Numbered from the stretch's first letter, positions 9,049 through 18,512 are shown. The stretch is DNA of 64,000 bases from Thalassomonas sp. RHCl1 (GCF_947387555.1 NZ_CANDNZ010000014.1:91085-155084), one strand, 5' to 3'. Made by a program: numbers and translations. The notes: generated from the letters alone by a model not told the origin.

Positions 9049-9219
9049 TTACATACACTTGCTGTAATAGGCATCACAGAAGATACCGCCGCTCATTTGG
9101 CAGTACTGCATCAATTTAGTACAGCTCTGCCAATTATACGGGTCGCTCTCGGCCATAAGGTTGCCGCTCATGCCGAAACCAAGTCCCATAGCTAAGATGA
9201 TCGCTTTAGTCTTTTTCAT
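9049..9219 (-). CDS. Small secreted cysteine-rich peptide (56 aa)
   Basis: The ATG at 9219 follows an AAGGGA ribosome site. The product has 56 residues, with a signal peptide MKKTKAIILAMGLGFG... ending near LMA (about 23). A 33-residue mature peptide follows with four Cys in the segments SCTKLMQYC, IFCDAYY and the terminal SKCM. Lys-rich start, hydrophobic core, AXA-like cleavage site and paired cysteines fit a disulphide-bonded secreted peptide. I know no named family. The gene stands alone and converges on the M16 peptidase terminator. It could be an antimicrobial or signalling peptide, or simply a small envelope protein; the sequence alone does not decide. Confidence 0.7.
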   Translation of the reverse strand: MKKTKAIILAMGLGFGMSGNLMAESDPYNWQSCTKLMQYCQMSGGIFCDAYYSKCM

Positions 9220-9588
9220 TATTTAATCCCTTCTAATAAAAAGTAATAAAAATTGATCTGAGTGCTTTCACTCAAATAAAGAGGATGCCGAAATGAATGC
9301 CCGGGATGTCTGTCAGCATTTTCATCAACAGCACTTTCCCCGGCTACTTTCTGATCGGCTGGCCTTATGCTAATGAAAAATAACCACCAACACAAGAAAC
9401 ACTTACTTAACATTACATTAAAATCTAGGTAACCTTACTCAGAGAAACACAAAGCAATAAAGATAATGATATTGATTGATATATCAGGGCTTTTCAGGGC
9501 AAATAACTAAAACAGGCGGATAAAGAGAGATTAGGGCACAAAATGAGCAGGAGTCGATTTTTCTTTAACAGGGCTGGCATCCGGCCCA
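9220..9588. other. Intergenic stretch without recognised gene
   Basis: About 370 bases of AT-rich DNA lie between the cysteine-rich peptide promoter and the terminator of the next gene. It must hold the peptide promoter (minus strand). Open frames here lack ribosome sites and family features. Confidence 0.5.
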
Positions 9589-9622
9589 TAAAAATACAGA
9601 TCCCAGCAAATGAGATCTGTAT
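9589..9622 (-). terminator. Intrinsic terminator of the 9662-10141 gene
   Basis: On the minus strand ATACAGATC (9622-9614) pairs with GATCTGTAT (9602-9594), and the second arm runs into a T-tract (TTTTTA). It lies about 40 bases after the stop codon. Confidence 0.8.
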
Positions 9623-9661
9623 CATTGACAAGTTCAGATTCAGGTTACCTTTAACGGTAAG

Positions 9662-10141
9662 TTAGACTGAGCGATTGCCCGCCAACAGATTATTGAGTCT
9701 GAAAGCCAGCCCTTGCTGTAAGCTGTTTTGTTTGGCGGCTTCAACATCGGCATATGCCAAAGTCGTCATTTTTCCGGCATCAATGTTAAAAGACGGAACA
9801 TTCAGGCTGGGCGCAGTAAAGTTCATACCGGCTTCTGCTGCACCTTCAACCAGATCGTTGTCAGCATAGCTGCTGTCTTGAGAAGAGCTGCTGTCCTGCG
9901 AACCGCTACAAGGCATAGGTTCCCACTCGGTTGTGTCCCAACAACCAGTTGAGCCGGCAGCCTGGGCTTTATTGAAGCCCCAGCCCCAACCGGATTCCAT
10001 GCTGGCTGAAACCTGGTTAAAACCGGCATCATCTTCATAATAACCTTGCTCTGCTGGCGGGGTAATGTTACCCATTAACAGAGTGACGGCAAGAGCGGTT
10101 TGTGAAAGTACTTGTACTGATTTTTTAACTGTATTATTCAA
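9662..10141 (-). CDS. Hypothetical exported protein (TTG start)
   Basis: The preferred start is TTG at 10141, seven bases after AAGGAA. It gives 159 residues beginning MNNTVKKSVQVLSQ and a hydrophobic stretch TALAVTLLMG, a plausible signal sequence. An upstream ATG (10219) would add 26 residues without a ribosome site. The mature part is low in complexity, with Trp/Gly-rich (SGWGWGF), Cys-containing (CWDTTEWEPMPC) and Ser/Asp-rich (SQDSSSSQDSSY) segments. I recognise no family. It has its own terminator and is a single gene. Confidence 0.65.
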   Translation of the reverse strand: MNNTVKKSVQVLSQTALAVTLLMGNITPPAEQGYYEDDAGFNQVSASMESGWGWGFNKAQAAGSTGCWDTTEWEPMPCSGSQDSSSSQDSSYADNDLVEGAAEAGMNFTAPSLNVPSFNIDAGKMTTLAYADVEAAKQNSLQQGLAFRLNNLLAGNRSV

Positions 10142-10608
10142 CGTAAATTCCTTAATTTTCCATGTTGTTGCAAAAGGATGCCAGAAAAATATTACATCCG
10201 ATTTACATTTCAAGGACATTTTATCCGATTAAGAACAACAGGTTAACTAAAAAACTTGATTTCGATTAATTTTTTGTAATGAAGTCGTTAATTAAACGAT
10301 TTTTGGCTGAAATATAGAACATCAGGGTAAAATTTAACCTTGCCGAACTCTCATGAATGTTCAGCTAAAGCATAACCTGGCGATATCAACGGATAAAAAA
10401 TCACCTTACAATCAGGTTCTCGGCGTTTTCAGCTAACAGCAACAGCAATGAATAGCCAATTCACAGCAAATTTAAGGCTCACTTGCAGGGATAACAAATT
10501 AAGCTTGTAGATTTTCCGCCTTATTCCCCCGATATAGATATTACATAGCGCCAGGGGGTGTGATATGATTTTTCGTTTCCCGATAATCAACCGCAGACAC
10601 CGCCGAAA
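10142..10608. other. Divergent intergenic region
   Basis: These 467 bases separate the minus-strand exported protein and the plus-strand aminotransferase and must hold both promoters. An imperfect AT-rich palindrome lies near 10287-10301 (TCGTTAATTAAACGA). I see no RNA gene or coding frame. Confidence 0.4.
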
Positions 10609-11805
10609 ATGAAGATTGCAGTACCTAAAATACAGCCCCTGAGCCAGATTTTACCCGAAGAGCCACTATTAATGATGGGTGCCGGCCCCGTGCCGATCCC
10701 TCAGGCAGTGGCCAATGCCAATGGTATAGTGATCAACCACTTGGGTGAAACCATGGGCACTATAGTACAGCAAATGAAATCTATGGCAGGTTATATCTTT
10801 CAGACCCAGTCTCCCTGGATCGTCGGGGTGGCGGGTCCCGGCTCTGCCGCCATGGAGATGGCCGTTGCCAATTTGGTCTGGGACAATACCCGGGTACTGA
10901 GTATCTGCAACGGCTTCTTTTCCAGCCGCCTGGCACAAATGGCCGAAAGATCCGGTGGTGAGGTCAAACAGTTAACGGTCGCCGAAGGAAACAGTGTCGA
11001 AGCCGAGCTGATCCGCCAACAGGTAGAAGAATACCGCCCGCAAGTGATCACTATAGTACAGGGGGAAACCTCCAATACCACCTATAACCATGAACTGGCA
11101 GCAATCGGCGCCATAGCCAAAGAGTATAACTGCTACCTGATAGTGGACGCCGTCTGTACCTTAAGTACCATGCCGCTAAAAATGGATGAATGGCATATAG
11201 ATGCCGTGATCACCGGCGGACAAAAAGGCCTGAGCTCTATCCCGGGGGTTTCCCTGGTGGCATTTTCAGAAAAAGCCTGGCAACGCATCAATAGCCGGGA
11301 AAGCCAGATACCGCAATGGACGCTGGATGCCAAACTGGCCTCTAACTTCTGGCATAAAAACTCCTATCATTACACCGCACCGGTTTCCGGCTTGCTCGCC
11401 TTGTATGAAGCCATGCGCCTGATTTGCGATGAAACCTTGCCAAAACGTTTTCGCCGTCACCTGACCTGTTCAAAGGCCTTACAAAGCGCCATTGAGGCGC
11501 TGGGACTTGAACTTTATATTGACCAGCCCAACCGGTTAAATTCTGTGGTCGGCATCAAACTGCCACAAGGACTGGAAGCAAAAACCGTGTGCGAGCATAT
11601 TTCCAAAAATTACCGGGTGGAAATTGCCGGCTCGTTCGGGCCGCCGATTGTCCGTATCGGCCAGATGGGAGAGCAATGCCGCGAGCATAACCTGTTCCGC
11701 ACCATACATGCCTTAGGCTCAACCTTTAAAGACTTAGGGGTAAATGTCGATATTCCTCGGGGTATGGCTGAACTGGAAAATGTGCTGCAGAGGGAAAAAA
11801 TGTAA
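10609..11805 (+). CDS. Class-V PLP aminotransferase (alanine-glyoxylate / serine-glyoxylate type)
   Basis: The 398-residue fold-type I enzyme shows GAGPVPIP near the N-terminus, the phosphate-binding AGPGSAAMEMA (about 75-86), and GETSNTTYN, where related enzymes have GETSTG. The cofactor Asp lies in LIVDAVCTL (D180) and the Schiff-base Lys in TGGQKGLSS (K206). The closest class I recognise is the alanine/serine-glyoxylate aminotransferase family, which transfers an amino group to glyoxylate in the cytoplasm. It converges on asparagine synthetase with a shared terminator between them. The exact amino donor cannot be told from sequence. Confidence 0.88.
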   Translation: MKIAVPKIQPLSQILPEEPLLMMGAGPVPIPQAVANANGIVINHLGETMGTIVQQMKSMAGYIFQTQSPWIVGVAGPGSAAMEMAVANLVWDNTRVLSICNGFFSSRLAQMAERSGGEVKQLTVAEGNSVEAELIRQQVEEYRPQVITIVQGETSNTTYNHELAAIGAIAKEYNCYLIVDAVCTLSTMPLKMDEWHIDAVITGGQKGLSSIPGVSLVAFSEKAWQRINSRESQIPQWTLDAKLASNFWHKNSYHYTAPVSGLLALYEAMRLICDETLPKRFRRHLTCSKALQSAIEALGLELYIDQPNRLNSVVGIKLPQGLEAKTVCEHISKNYRVEIAGSFGPPIVRIGQMGEQCREHNLFRTIHALGSTFKDLGVNVDIPRGMAELENVLQREKM

Positions 11806-11845
11806 TTTCTTTTTCCCCTAGTCAATGACAGACAAAAAATAATAT

Positions 11846-11867
11846 CCCCCCTGCTTACACAGGGGGG
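11846..11867. terminator. Bidirectional terminator between aminotransferase and asnB
   Basis: CCCCCCTG (11846-11853) pairs with CAGGGGGG (11860-11867) around a 6-base loop, between two convergent genes. T/A-rich sequence flanks the left arm. Confidence 0.7.
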
Positions 11868-11893
11868 TATTAACAGCTCCAAAGCAAACTGTA

Positions 11894-13813
11894 TTAAGCG
11901 GCAACTCCTTGTTGCTGATACCAGGCCTGAAACATCAATATCGTCCACAGATGTGAGTGCCGCCCCTTCGGATTTGATTTACACTTTTCCCAAAGATATC
12001 GCACCAGGGCAGGTTCCAATAGACCTTGTTGTTGCAGTTTATCTTCCGACAATAATTCCTCCGCCCAATCCCTTAACGGCCCGGAGAGCCATTTTTTGAT
12101 TGGCGAGCCAAACCCTTGTTTTGGCCGGTTCATCAGTTCGTCCGGCACATAACGGGCAAGTACATCCCTTAATACGGTTTTCCCGGTTTTCTGGTTATAC
12201 TTATATGCCGTCGGCAATGACCAGGCAAATTCAACAATACGCCGATCCAGCAAAGGGTTCCTGGCTTCCAGGCTGGCCGCCATACTCGCCCGGTCGACTT
12301 TCACCAGGATATCGCCGGTCAGATAACTGGTGTAATCCAATAACATCATATTAAATTCCGGCTCGCCGATATCCAACGCCTTAACCTGTTCAATATTGAC
12401 CAAACTGACCGGCTCTGCTCCCTTTACCAGGCGGTGGGGTTCAATAAATTTACTGATGCGGCTTTGGTATAAATCCAACGGGTGGTTGGCGGCAATATTT
12501 TGAGCATGTTGCAAAAATTTATGCTCACACCGGGACAAGCGGCCAATAGAATTGCAAACCTTACTCAAGGGCCAGCGCAGCAACTCAGGTATTTTCTGGT
12601 TCACTTTCGTTAATTTATGGCTGCTGAAATAACGCCGGTAGCCGTAAAAAAGCTCATCGCCGCCATCCCCGGTCAGGGCAACGGTAACCCGGTTTTTCGC
12701 TAATTTTGCCACCAGGTAAGTGGGAATTTGTGAAGAGTCACCAAAAGGTTCATCATACATATCCGGTAACAGCGGCAATACATCCAGGGCATCCCGGCCG
12801 GTCACTATCAGCTCATTATGATCTGTGCCTAAATGGCCGGCAATTTTCCTGGCGGCACCGGCTTCACATTTCTTGTTGTTTTCAAAACCTATCGAAAATG
12901 AATTCACCGCCCGGGAACTGAGGGACTGGGCGATGCCGGTTACGGTAGAAGAGTCTATACCTCCCGAGAGCATCACCCCCAGGGGAACATCGGAGATCAT
13001 GCGGATCTTGGTCGCATCCACTAAATGCGCATCCAGCTGGTTTACGGCATCGTCGTAACTGCCGCTAAACGGTTGCTGATATTGTTTTTTCGCACTCTGA
13101 TAAGCACACCAGTAATGGCGAACCCGTGTAAGCAGACAGCTTTTATCGATGAAGATATCAGCATTTAAGGTGATAGTGGCGCCCTGGGCTAATTTATAAA
13201 TATGCTGATAGATAGAATACGGCGCAGGTACATAGTTATAAGTCAGATATAGAGTCAGCGCTTCTTTGTCTATTTCCCCGGAAAATTCGGGCAACACTTT
13301 CAGCGCCTTTAATTCGGAAGCAAAGACAAAATCCTGCCCGACCCAGCCGAAATACAGGGGTTTCTTAGCTGCGCGATCTTGTGCCAGAGTTAAACTTTGT
13401 TTTTGCTTATCCCATAAAGCAAAAGCAAACATGCCGTTAAATAAGCTCAGGGCTTTTTCCAGCCCCCAGTGACAAACCGCCGCCAGTAGAACCTCAGTAT
13501 CACTGTAGCCGACAAAGGCAAGGCCCTCTTTTTCCAGCTGAGCTTTTAGCTCTAAAAAGTTATAGATTTCACCGTTGAAAACCAGCACATAGCGCTGGCA
13601 GGGAGAGGACATCGGCTGGTGTCCGTGAACAGTTAAATCTTGAATGGATAAGCGGCTATGTCCCAGGGCAATACCGGCTTCATCACTCCACAGCCCCTGG
13701 GCATCCGGCCCCCGGTGACTAAGTTTTTCCGACATTCGCCGGATATTATCAAGATATTTTTCCAGGTTGAAAATTTTATTAGTTGCCGACCATAAACCAA
13801 CGATACCACACAT
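11894..13813 (-). CDS. asnB: Asparagine synthetase (glutamine-hydrolysing)
   Basis: The start is placed at the ATG of MCGIVGLWS so that Cys2 becomes the free N-terminal nucleophile after Met removal; GAGAGTAG precedes it. The product has 639 residues. The class II glutaminase domain (about 1-210) carries RLSIQDL, FNGEIYNF and GYSDTEVLL. The synthetase domain carries the PPi loop LSGGIDSSTV and TGDGGDELFYGYRR. It converts aspartate, glutamine and ATP to asparagine in the cytoplasm. Length and domain order fit the AsnB family, including the amidotransferase group often found near surface-polysaccharide genes, though none adjoins it here. Confidence 0.95.
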   Translation of the reverse strand: MCGIVGLWSATNKIFNLEKYLDNIRRMSEKLSHRGPDAQGLWSDEAGIALGHSRLSIQDLTVHGHQPMSSPCQRYVLVFNGEIYNFLELKAQLEKEGLAFVGYSDTEVLLAAVCHWGLEKALSLFNGMFAFALWDKQKQSLTLAQDRAAKKPLYFGWVGQDFVFASELKALKVLPEFSGEIDKEALTLYLTYNYVPAPYSIYQHIYKLAQGATITLNADIFIDKSCLLTRVRHYWCAYQSAKKQYQQPFSGSYDDAVNQLDAHLVDATKIRMISDVPLGVMLSGGIDSSTVTGIAQSLSSRAVNSFSIGFENNKKCEAGAARKIAGHLGTDHNELIVTGRDALDVLPLLPDMYDEPFGDSSQIPTYLVAKLAKNRVTVALTGDGGDELFYGYRRYFSSHKLTKVNQKIPELLRWPLSKVCNSIGRLSRCEHKFLQHAQNIAANHPLDLYQSRISKFIEPHRLVKGAEPVSLVNIEQVKALDIGEPEFNMMLLDYTSYLTGDILVKVDRASMAASLEARNPLLDRRIVEFAWSLPTAYKYNQKTGKTVLRDVLARYVPDELMNRPKQGFGSPIKKWLSGPLRDWAEELLSEDKLQQQGLLEPALVRYLWEKCKSNPKGRHSHLWTILMFQAWYQQQGVAA

Positions 13814-14568
13814 AATTACTACTCTCTTATTATTACAGCAAGGCGTTTGCCTGCTATGAAGTTTTAACAAACCGCATAGCCACAGCCCTTGCCAGGAGCT
13901 TGAATTTCAGTTGTTTTCATCAAAACAACCTTTCACTGTATCCCTACAGGCCTTAGATAAACCAGCAAATAATCGACCCGCAACGGACAATATTATTGAG
14001 AATAATAAAACGGTAAGTGCATCAAGGGGCAGGTTGATATCCCCGCATGATTTGCTTAACAAGCTTTACATTCATTTCCTGGTAATTTGTAAAAATCTCT
14101 TCTTTAATAAACTCCCCCGTGACGATACGCAGGCAGCCATGAATGTGACCATATCAAGAGATTCTTAAGAAATGCTTAACATTGAAAATTTGCAGCACTT
14201 ACTTTCAAACCGAAATCTTCAGCCTGATGCTCTCAGACAGTGAAAACCCCATCAAGTTCACATTTCCTTACAAACAACCATCAAAACCTAACCCTTTGAT
14301 TTTATTGATTGTAATAAGTAGGAAACAAGAGTGGCATTGCCAACACCACTGAAAACACCACCTCGATAATTACACTTTATTTACACTTGATTACTTTTTT
14401 GATAAGTGGTAAATCAAATACCAGCAATAACAAGTAAATACCCCAGCCCGTGACAACAAGCTCAGCAGAATAAAAAGAAAAAAATGTTAATTAATTGAAA
14501 CAACATTTGTTATCCCCGATGAGTTTTGCTATATAAGCAGCCCATTTTCCAAAGAAAGGCTTCATGTT
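13814..14568. other. Large divergent intergenic region
   Basis: These 755 bases separate asnB and the Fic gene and must contain both promoters. The DNA is AT-rich and has a run of weak open frames without ribosome sites or recognisable domains. I see no RNA gene or strong repeat. Confidence 0.4.
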
Positions 14569-15726
14569 TTGAGTTATAAGGATCAATATATTGAGCGTTA
14601 TGCTGATGTAGAAACAGTAGAGCGCAAGCATGGTGATAAACAAGAAACTATCATTTGCATCATACCGCCGACGTTGGCTGAACAGAAAATCAAGCTGGAA
14701 ATAGACTTTGATTTAAATAACTTTAAACAGGGGAAATATGGCGAATTCTCATTAAACGGTTTTCTTAACCGTTACCTGGCGGGCAGTCGCAGCCTGAAAG
14801 AGTCGCGTTCCGTCTCCCGTAAACGATTAGCCCTGGTCAGCAGCCAGATAGGCTTTGTTGATCCTGAAGCCATAGATCTGGTGACGCAAATGGCCAGATA
14901 CCAGCAAGCCAGAGAAATATTGGCAGCCAATAAACAGCTTTCTCTGAAAATACTGTTGGACGTCAACCGGCTGCTCGAAGCCGAGCACAAAAAAGCCGGC
15001 AACATCCGCAAAAACCAAAACTGGATCGGCGGCAAATCGCCTATGGCTGCCTATTATGTCTGTCCGCCGGCCGAGCACGTCGATGCCCTTATCAACGACT
15101 GGCTGGCGTTTGTCAATAACACAGAGCTGGCCGAAGATGTGCTCGCTATCGTCGGCCATAATCAGTTGCTAAACATACATCCTTTTGCCGACGGCAACGG
15201 CCGGACCGGACGGGTATTTTTACAGTCACGCCTGGAGCAAAAATACGGCGATATTATCCACCCTTCCCTGTATCGCCTGCACAAGCAAAAAGACACTTAT
15301 ATCGATGCCATCCAATCCACCTTAAGAGCAGAAAATTTCAGCGCACCGGTACATGATTACTGGCAGGAAAGCTTATCCTGGGGCGACAGGTTAAAACGCC
15401 GTATGTACAAGATCCTGGCCGATGGCCAGGCCAAGATAAACGGCCGCCTGGCCATGCGGGCCTTATCTGCCAACGGTAAAAAGTTGCTGGATCATTTATG
15501 GGTACAACCGATCGTCTGTGAAAAAGGCTTATTTAAGCATTTCGGCTGGGACTTCTTTACCGCCCAGGCCGCGATTCAGGAACTGATCAATTGCAAAATT
15601 CTCGAAGCACGCCGACTGCGCCAGCCGGAAGGTGCGGTCATCTATGACTGCCCGTTGATGTTTGCCACCTGGCAACAGCTGGACGATGCTATTTTCCTTA
15701 AAGAAGAGGAAACCGATGCCGCATAA
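14569..15726 (+). CDS. Fic-family protein (predicted AMP transferase)
   Basis: The 385-residue protein carries the intact catalytic motif HPFADGNGRTGR (H204-R215), preceded by the family signature NIRKNQNWIGG (about 145-155) and CPPAEHV. A C-terminal region of about 100 residues looks like a winged helix. Fic proteins with this layout usually transfer AMP (or another phosphate-containing group) to a target hydroxyl. I do not see a clear inhibitory (S/T)xxxE(G/N) helix in the N-terminal part, nor a neighbouring antitoxin gene. The start is TTG 14569 behind AAAGAAAGG. An ATG five bases upstream opens only a two-codon frame (ATG TTT TGA) whose stop overlaps the TTG. Confidence 0.92.
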   Translation: MSYKDQYIERYADVETVERKHGDKQETIICIIPPTLAEQKIKLEIDFDLNNFKQGKYGEFSLNGFLNRYLAGSRSLKESRSVSRKRLALVSSQIGFVDPEAIDLVTQMARYQQAREILAANKQLSLKILLDVNRLLEAEHKKAGNIRKNQNWIGGKSPMAAYYVCPPAEHVDALINDWLAFVNNTELAEDVLAIVGHNQLLNIHPFADGNGRTGRVFLQSRLEQKYGDIIHPSLYRLHKQKDTYIDAIQSTLRAENFSAPVHDYWQESLSWGDRLKRRMYKILADGQAKINGRLAMRALSANGKKLLDHLWVQPIVCEKGLFKHFGWDFFTAQAAIQELINCKILEARRLRQPEGAVIYDCPLMFATWQQLDDAIFLKEEETDAA

Positions 15727-15772
15727 GGCAGTGTAAAAGACACAAGATTTATTCTTCCATAACCTGCTTGAG

Positions 15773-16039
15773 TGCCTGTATAAATCCAGGTGCTTGGCTT
15801 GCGTCGGGTACGGGCAAGCTGACCGTACATCCTGTATATATGGCTCCTGTTCATCCATGAACCCGCCTTATTGCCTGCATGGAGGCAGGTACTTAGCTTA
15901 CGTCGGGAACCGGTAAGCTGACCGTACATCCTGTACATATGGCTCCTGTTCATCCGTGAACCCGCCTTATTGCCTGCATGGAGGCAGGTACTTAGCTTAC
16001 GTCGGGAACGGGTAAGCTGACCGTACATCCTGTACATAA
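15773..16039. repeat. Three tandem 99-bp repeats, last one truncated
   Basis: Copies start at 15773, 15872 and 15971 (exact 99-bp period); the third stops at about 16039 where the feoB terminator begins. Copies 2 and 3 are nearly identical and copy 1 is more diverged. Each unit holds short inverted repeats: TGCCT/AGGCA, AGCTTAC/GTAAGCT and GTACA/TGTAC. It lies between the convergent Fic and feoB genes. Because 99 is divisible by three, one minus-strand frame stays open as a 33-residue repeat, but no start site or family supports translation. Confidence 0.9.
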
Positions 16040-16063
16040 AAAAAGCCCTTGCGGGCCTTTTTT
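16038..16063. terminator. Terminator of feoB (and Fic, read the other way)
   Basis: A seven-A run, the stem GCCC-TTGC-GGGC and a T-run form a short bidirectional intrinsic terminator between the repeat array and the feoB stop codon. Confidence 0.8.
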
Positions 16064-16078
16064 ATAACTCTTTAACGG

Positions 16079-18244
16079 TTAACACTTGTGATGTGCCGCC
16101 TCGTTATAACTGACCGCCACAGGTATGGTCAGTATCTTTTTCCCCTGATGCTTCAGCCACAAATAAATGGCGCTAAACACCACCACCACCATCACCAGGT
16201 TGATCACCGCCATTAACGGCTCATTGGCAATATTACCCAGCTGGAAGCAGGCGGTAGAAACCAGGTAGGCCAGGGTAAAGCTCCACAAAGCGGCAAAACC
16301 GGCCCAGCGTGAACCAACTTCGTTTTTAATAGCCCCCATCGCCGCCACACACGGGGTATAAAGTAAAATAAACAGCAAGTAGCTAAAGGCGCCCAACTGT
16401 CCGGCAAAAGCCTCCTGCATCACATGATAAGTGGTGATTTCCACTTCCTGCTCCTCGGCCGCCACGGCTAAATCGCTGACCTCACCGACATCGATACCTA
16501 AAGGATCGTCCGGGGCTATGCCCAGCAGGTTTAACAAAATACTGTCTACCGCTTCTTCCCAGCTGGCCGCCAGCGAAGGCTCTGCTTCCTCTTCCCCTTC
16601 TCCCGGGGAGTACAGGCTGTTAAAGGTGGCCACTAAAACTTCTTTGGCGAAGATACCGGTAATAATACCGACCCCGGCCTGCCAGTTTTCTTCCTTAACC
16701 CCCAGTGGCGCCAGCGCCGGCATCACCACTTTGGCGCTTTGGCTTAATATCGAACTTTCACTGTCCTGGTGGCCGAACTCGCCATCCGTGCCTATGGAGT
16801 TGAAGAAATTCAGTAAACACACCACGATCACTATGGTTTTACCGGCACCGGTCACAAAGCCCTTAGTACGCTGCCATACCCGTTGGCTGATATAAGTAAG
16901 CTTAGGCCACTCATATAAAGGCAACTCCATGATATTAAGCGAACTGTTACCCGGTAGCAGGGTTTTCTTAAGCAGAAATCCGGTAAAGATAGCAGCGGCT
17001 ATGCCGATTAAATAAAGCAGGAACACCAGATTCTGGCCATTATCGGGAAAAAAAGCGGCGGCAAACAAAGCGTAAACAGGCAACCTGGCGCCACAAGACA
17101 TAAAAGGAGCCATCATCACAGTCGTTAAGCGCTCACGCTCACTATCGAGTACCCTGGTCGACATCACCGCAGGCACAGTACAGCCAAAGCCGACAATCAA
17201 AGGCACAAAAGCCTTGCCGGGCAAGCCGATTTTCTGCATCACATTATCAACGACAAAAGCCGCCCGCGCCAGGTAACCGCTGCTTTCAAGCAGGGATAAA
17301 CCGATAAACAAACAGGCAACCACGGGAATAAAAGTCGCTACCGTTTGTATGCCGCTGCCGATACCTTCAATGATGGTCAGTAGCCACATCGGCAGATTGA
17401 ACCCGGCCAGATAATGCGCCGGGTAAGAAACAAAAAGGGTACCGCTGAGGATATCAAAAAAGTCGATAAAAGCGCTGCCGACATTAATGGCAAACATAAA
17501 CAGCAGATACATCATACCGAGAAACACCGGGATCCCCACCAGAGGATGTAAGACCAGGTTATCGATTTTATCGCTTAATCCCGGTTTATGCTGCCCGGAG
17601 GTATTTGCTGCTTGTGACGCCTGCACCAGGGTATTAACCCGGCGGTGGCGCCTCTGCATCTCATTAAGCTGCGCGGTTTTTTCACATGTCTGTCCGTCTT
17701 CACTGCAGCAAGTATTGTCAGTGCTGTTAACCTGATAATCATTACGCTGCACCTGGCGATCCAGCAAAGCTATCAGCTCAGATCGGGTGTTCTCTTCACG
17801 GGCATTGATGGCAAATACCGGACAGCCCAATTGCTGAGCCAGCTTATCGGTATCCACCGCCTCAGCCTGCTTGCTGTCGCTTTTATTGAGCAGGACTATC
17901 ATAGGCACGCCAAGTTCAAGCAACTGGGTGGTTAAATAGAGCTGACGTTTTAACTGGGTGCTGTCGATCACATTGATCAAACAGTCAATTTGTTTTTCGC
18001 GGATAAAATCATGACTGACGGTCAGATCTTGCCCTTGTTTTTGGCGCTGGGTTAACGAGCTCAGTCCCGGCAAGTCCGACAGCAGGACTTCGCCATCGGC
18101 AAGCGGAAAAGCTTTTTGCTTGGCCGCCACGGTAACACCGGACCAGTTGCCCACTTTTTGCTGGCTGCCTGAGAGCAGGTTAAACAGCGTACTTTTACCT
18201 GAATTGGCAAACCCCACCAGGGCATAATGCATCATACGTGACAT
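16079..18244 (-). CDS. feoB: Ferrous iron transporter FeoB
   Basis: The 721-residue inner-membrane Fe(II) transporter has an N-terminal G-protein domain with the P-loop GFANSGKST, G3 LSDLPG and G4 LLNKSD. A helical domain and about eight membrane helices with two Gate regions follow (first after about 215), including GFGCTVPAVMSTR and FMSCGARLPVYALF. The start is taken as ATG 18244, which shares its A with the feoA stop (TAATG), implying translational coupling. A TTG at 18250 is less likely. The C-terminus ends in a His/Cys-rich AAHHKC. No feoC was seen. Confidence 0.96.
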   Translation of the reverse strand: MSRMMHYALVGFANSGKSTLFNLLSGSQQKVGNWSGVTVAAKQKAFPLADGEVLLSDLPGLSSLTQRQKQGQDLTVSHDFIREKQIDCLINVIDSTQLKRQLYLTTQLLELGVPMIVLLNKSDSKQAEAVDTDKLAQQLGCPVFAINAREENTRSELIALLDRQVQRNDYQVNSTDNTCCSEDGQTCEKTAQLNEMQRRHRRVNTLVQASQAANTSGQHKPGLSDKIDNLVLHPLVGIPVFLGMMYLLFMFAINVGSAFIDFFDILSGTLFVSYPAHYLAGFNLPMWLLTIIEGIGSGIQTVATFIPVVACLFIGLSLLESSGYLARAAFVVDNVMQKIGLPGKAFVPLIVGFGCTVPAVMSTRVLDSERERLTTVMMAPFMSCGARLPVYALFAAAFFPDNGQNLVFLLYLIGIAAAIFTGFLLKKTLLPGNSSLNIMELPLYEWPKLTYISQRVWQRTKGFVTGAGKTIVIVVCLLNFFNSIGTDGEFGHQDSESSILSQSAKVVMPALAPLGVKEENWQAGVGIITGIFAKEVLVATFNSLYSPGEGEEEAEPSLAASWEEAVDSILLNLLGIAPDDPLGIDVGEVSDLAVAAEEQEVEITTYHVMQEAFAGQLGAFSYLLFILLYTPCVAAMGAIKNEVGSRWAGFAALWSFTLAYLVSTACFQLGNIANEPLMAVINLVMVVVVFSAIYLWLKHQGKKILTIPVAVSYNEAAHHKC

Positions 18245-18468
18245 TAACAATGTTCCACTTTAATTTGGCCGGCAATTTTCTGGCCGATAGAGATTTTAGT
18301 ATTGTGAATTCGAAACGCCATAGGGCCATTAAAAGGCGCCTTATGGGCCAGGGAGATTTCGCTGTCGGGCACAAAGCCCTGTTCCAGCAGCTGTGCTGCT
18401 AAGTCGAGATCTTCGGGTAAACCGGCAATAATCGCTTTCTGGTTAGGTTTTAATTCGGCTAGGGTCAT
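18244..18468 (-). CDS. feoA: Ferrous iron transport protein FeoA
   Basis: The 74-residue cytoplasmic SH3-like protein partners FeoB. MTLAELKPNQKAII at the start, a central LEQGFVPDSEISL and FRIHNTKISIGQKIA match the family. It is the first gene of the feoAB operon and overlaps feoB by one base. A Fur-like box lies about 45 bases upstream. Confidence 0.92.
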   Translation of the reverse strand: MTLAELKPNQKAIIAGLPEDLDLAAQLLEQGFVPDSEISLAHKAPFNGPMAFRIHNTKISIGQKIAGQIKVEHC

Positions 18469-18512
18469 GTTTAGTTAATCCTTTATGACTTATTTTCGGC
18501 CACCCACTTAAT

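Noticed and set aside
13911..14168. 85-codon open frame in the asnB-Fic gap
   Set aside because: It has no ribosome site, no domain pattern and lies in AT-rich promoter DNA.
15642..16037. Minus-strand frame across the 99-bp repeats (33-residue repeats)
   Set aside because: It stays open only because the period is a multiple of three. It has no start signal and overlaps the Fic gene.
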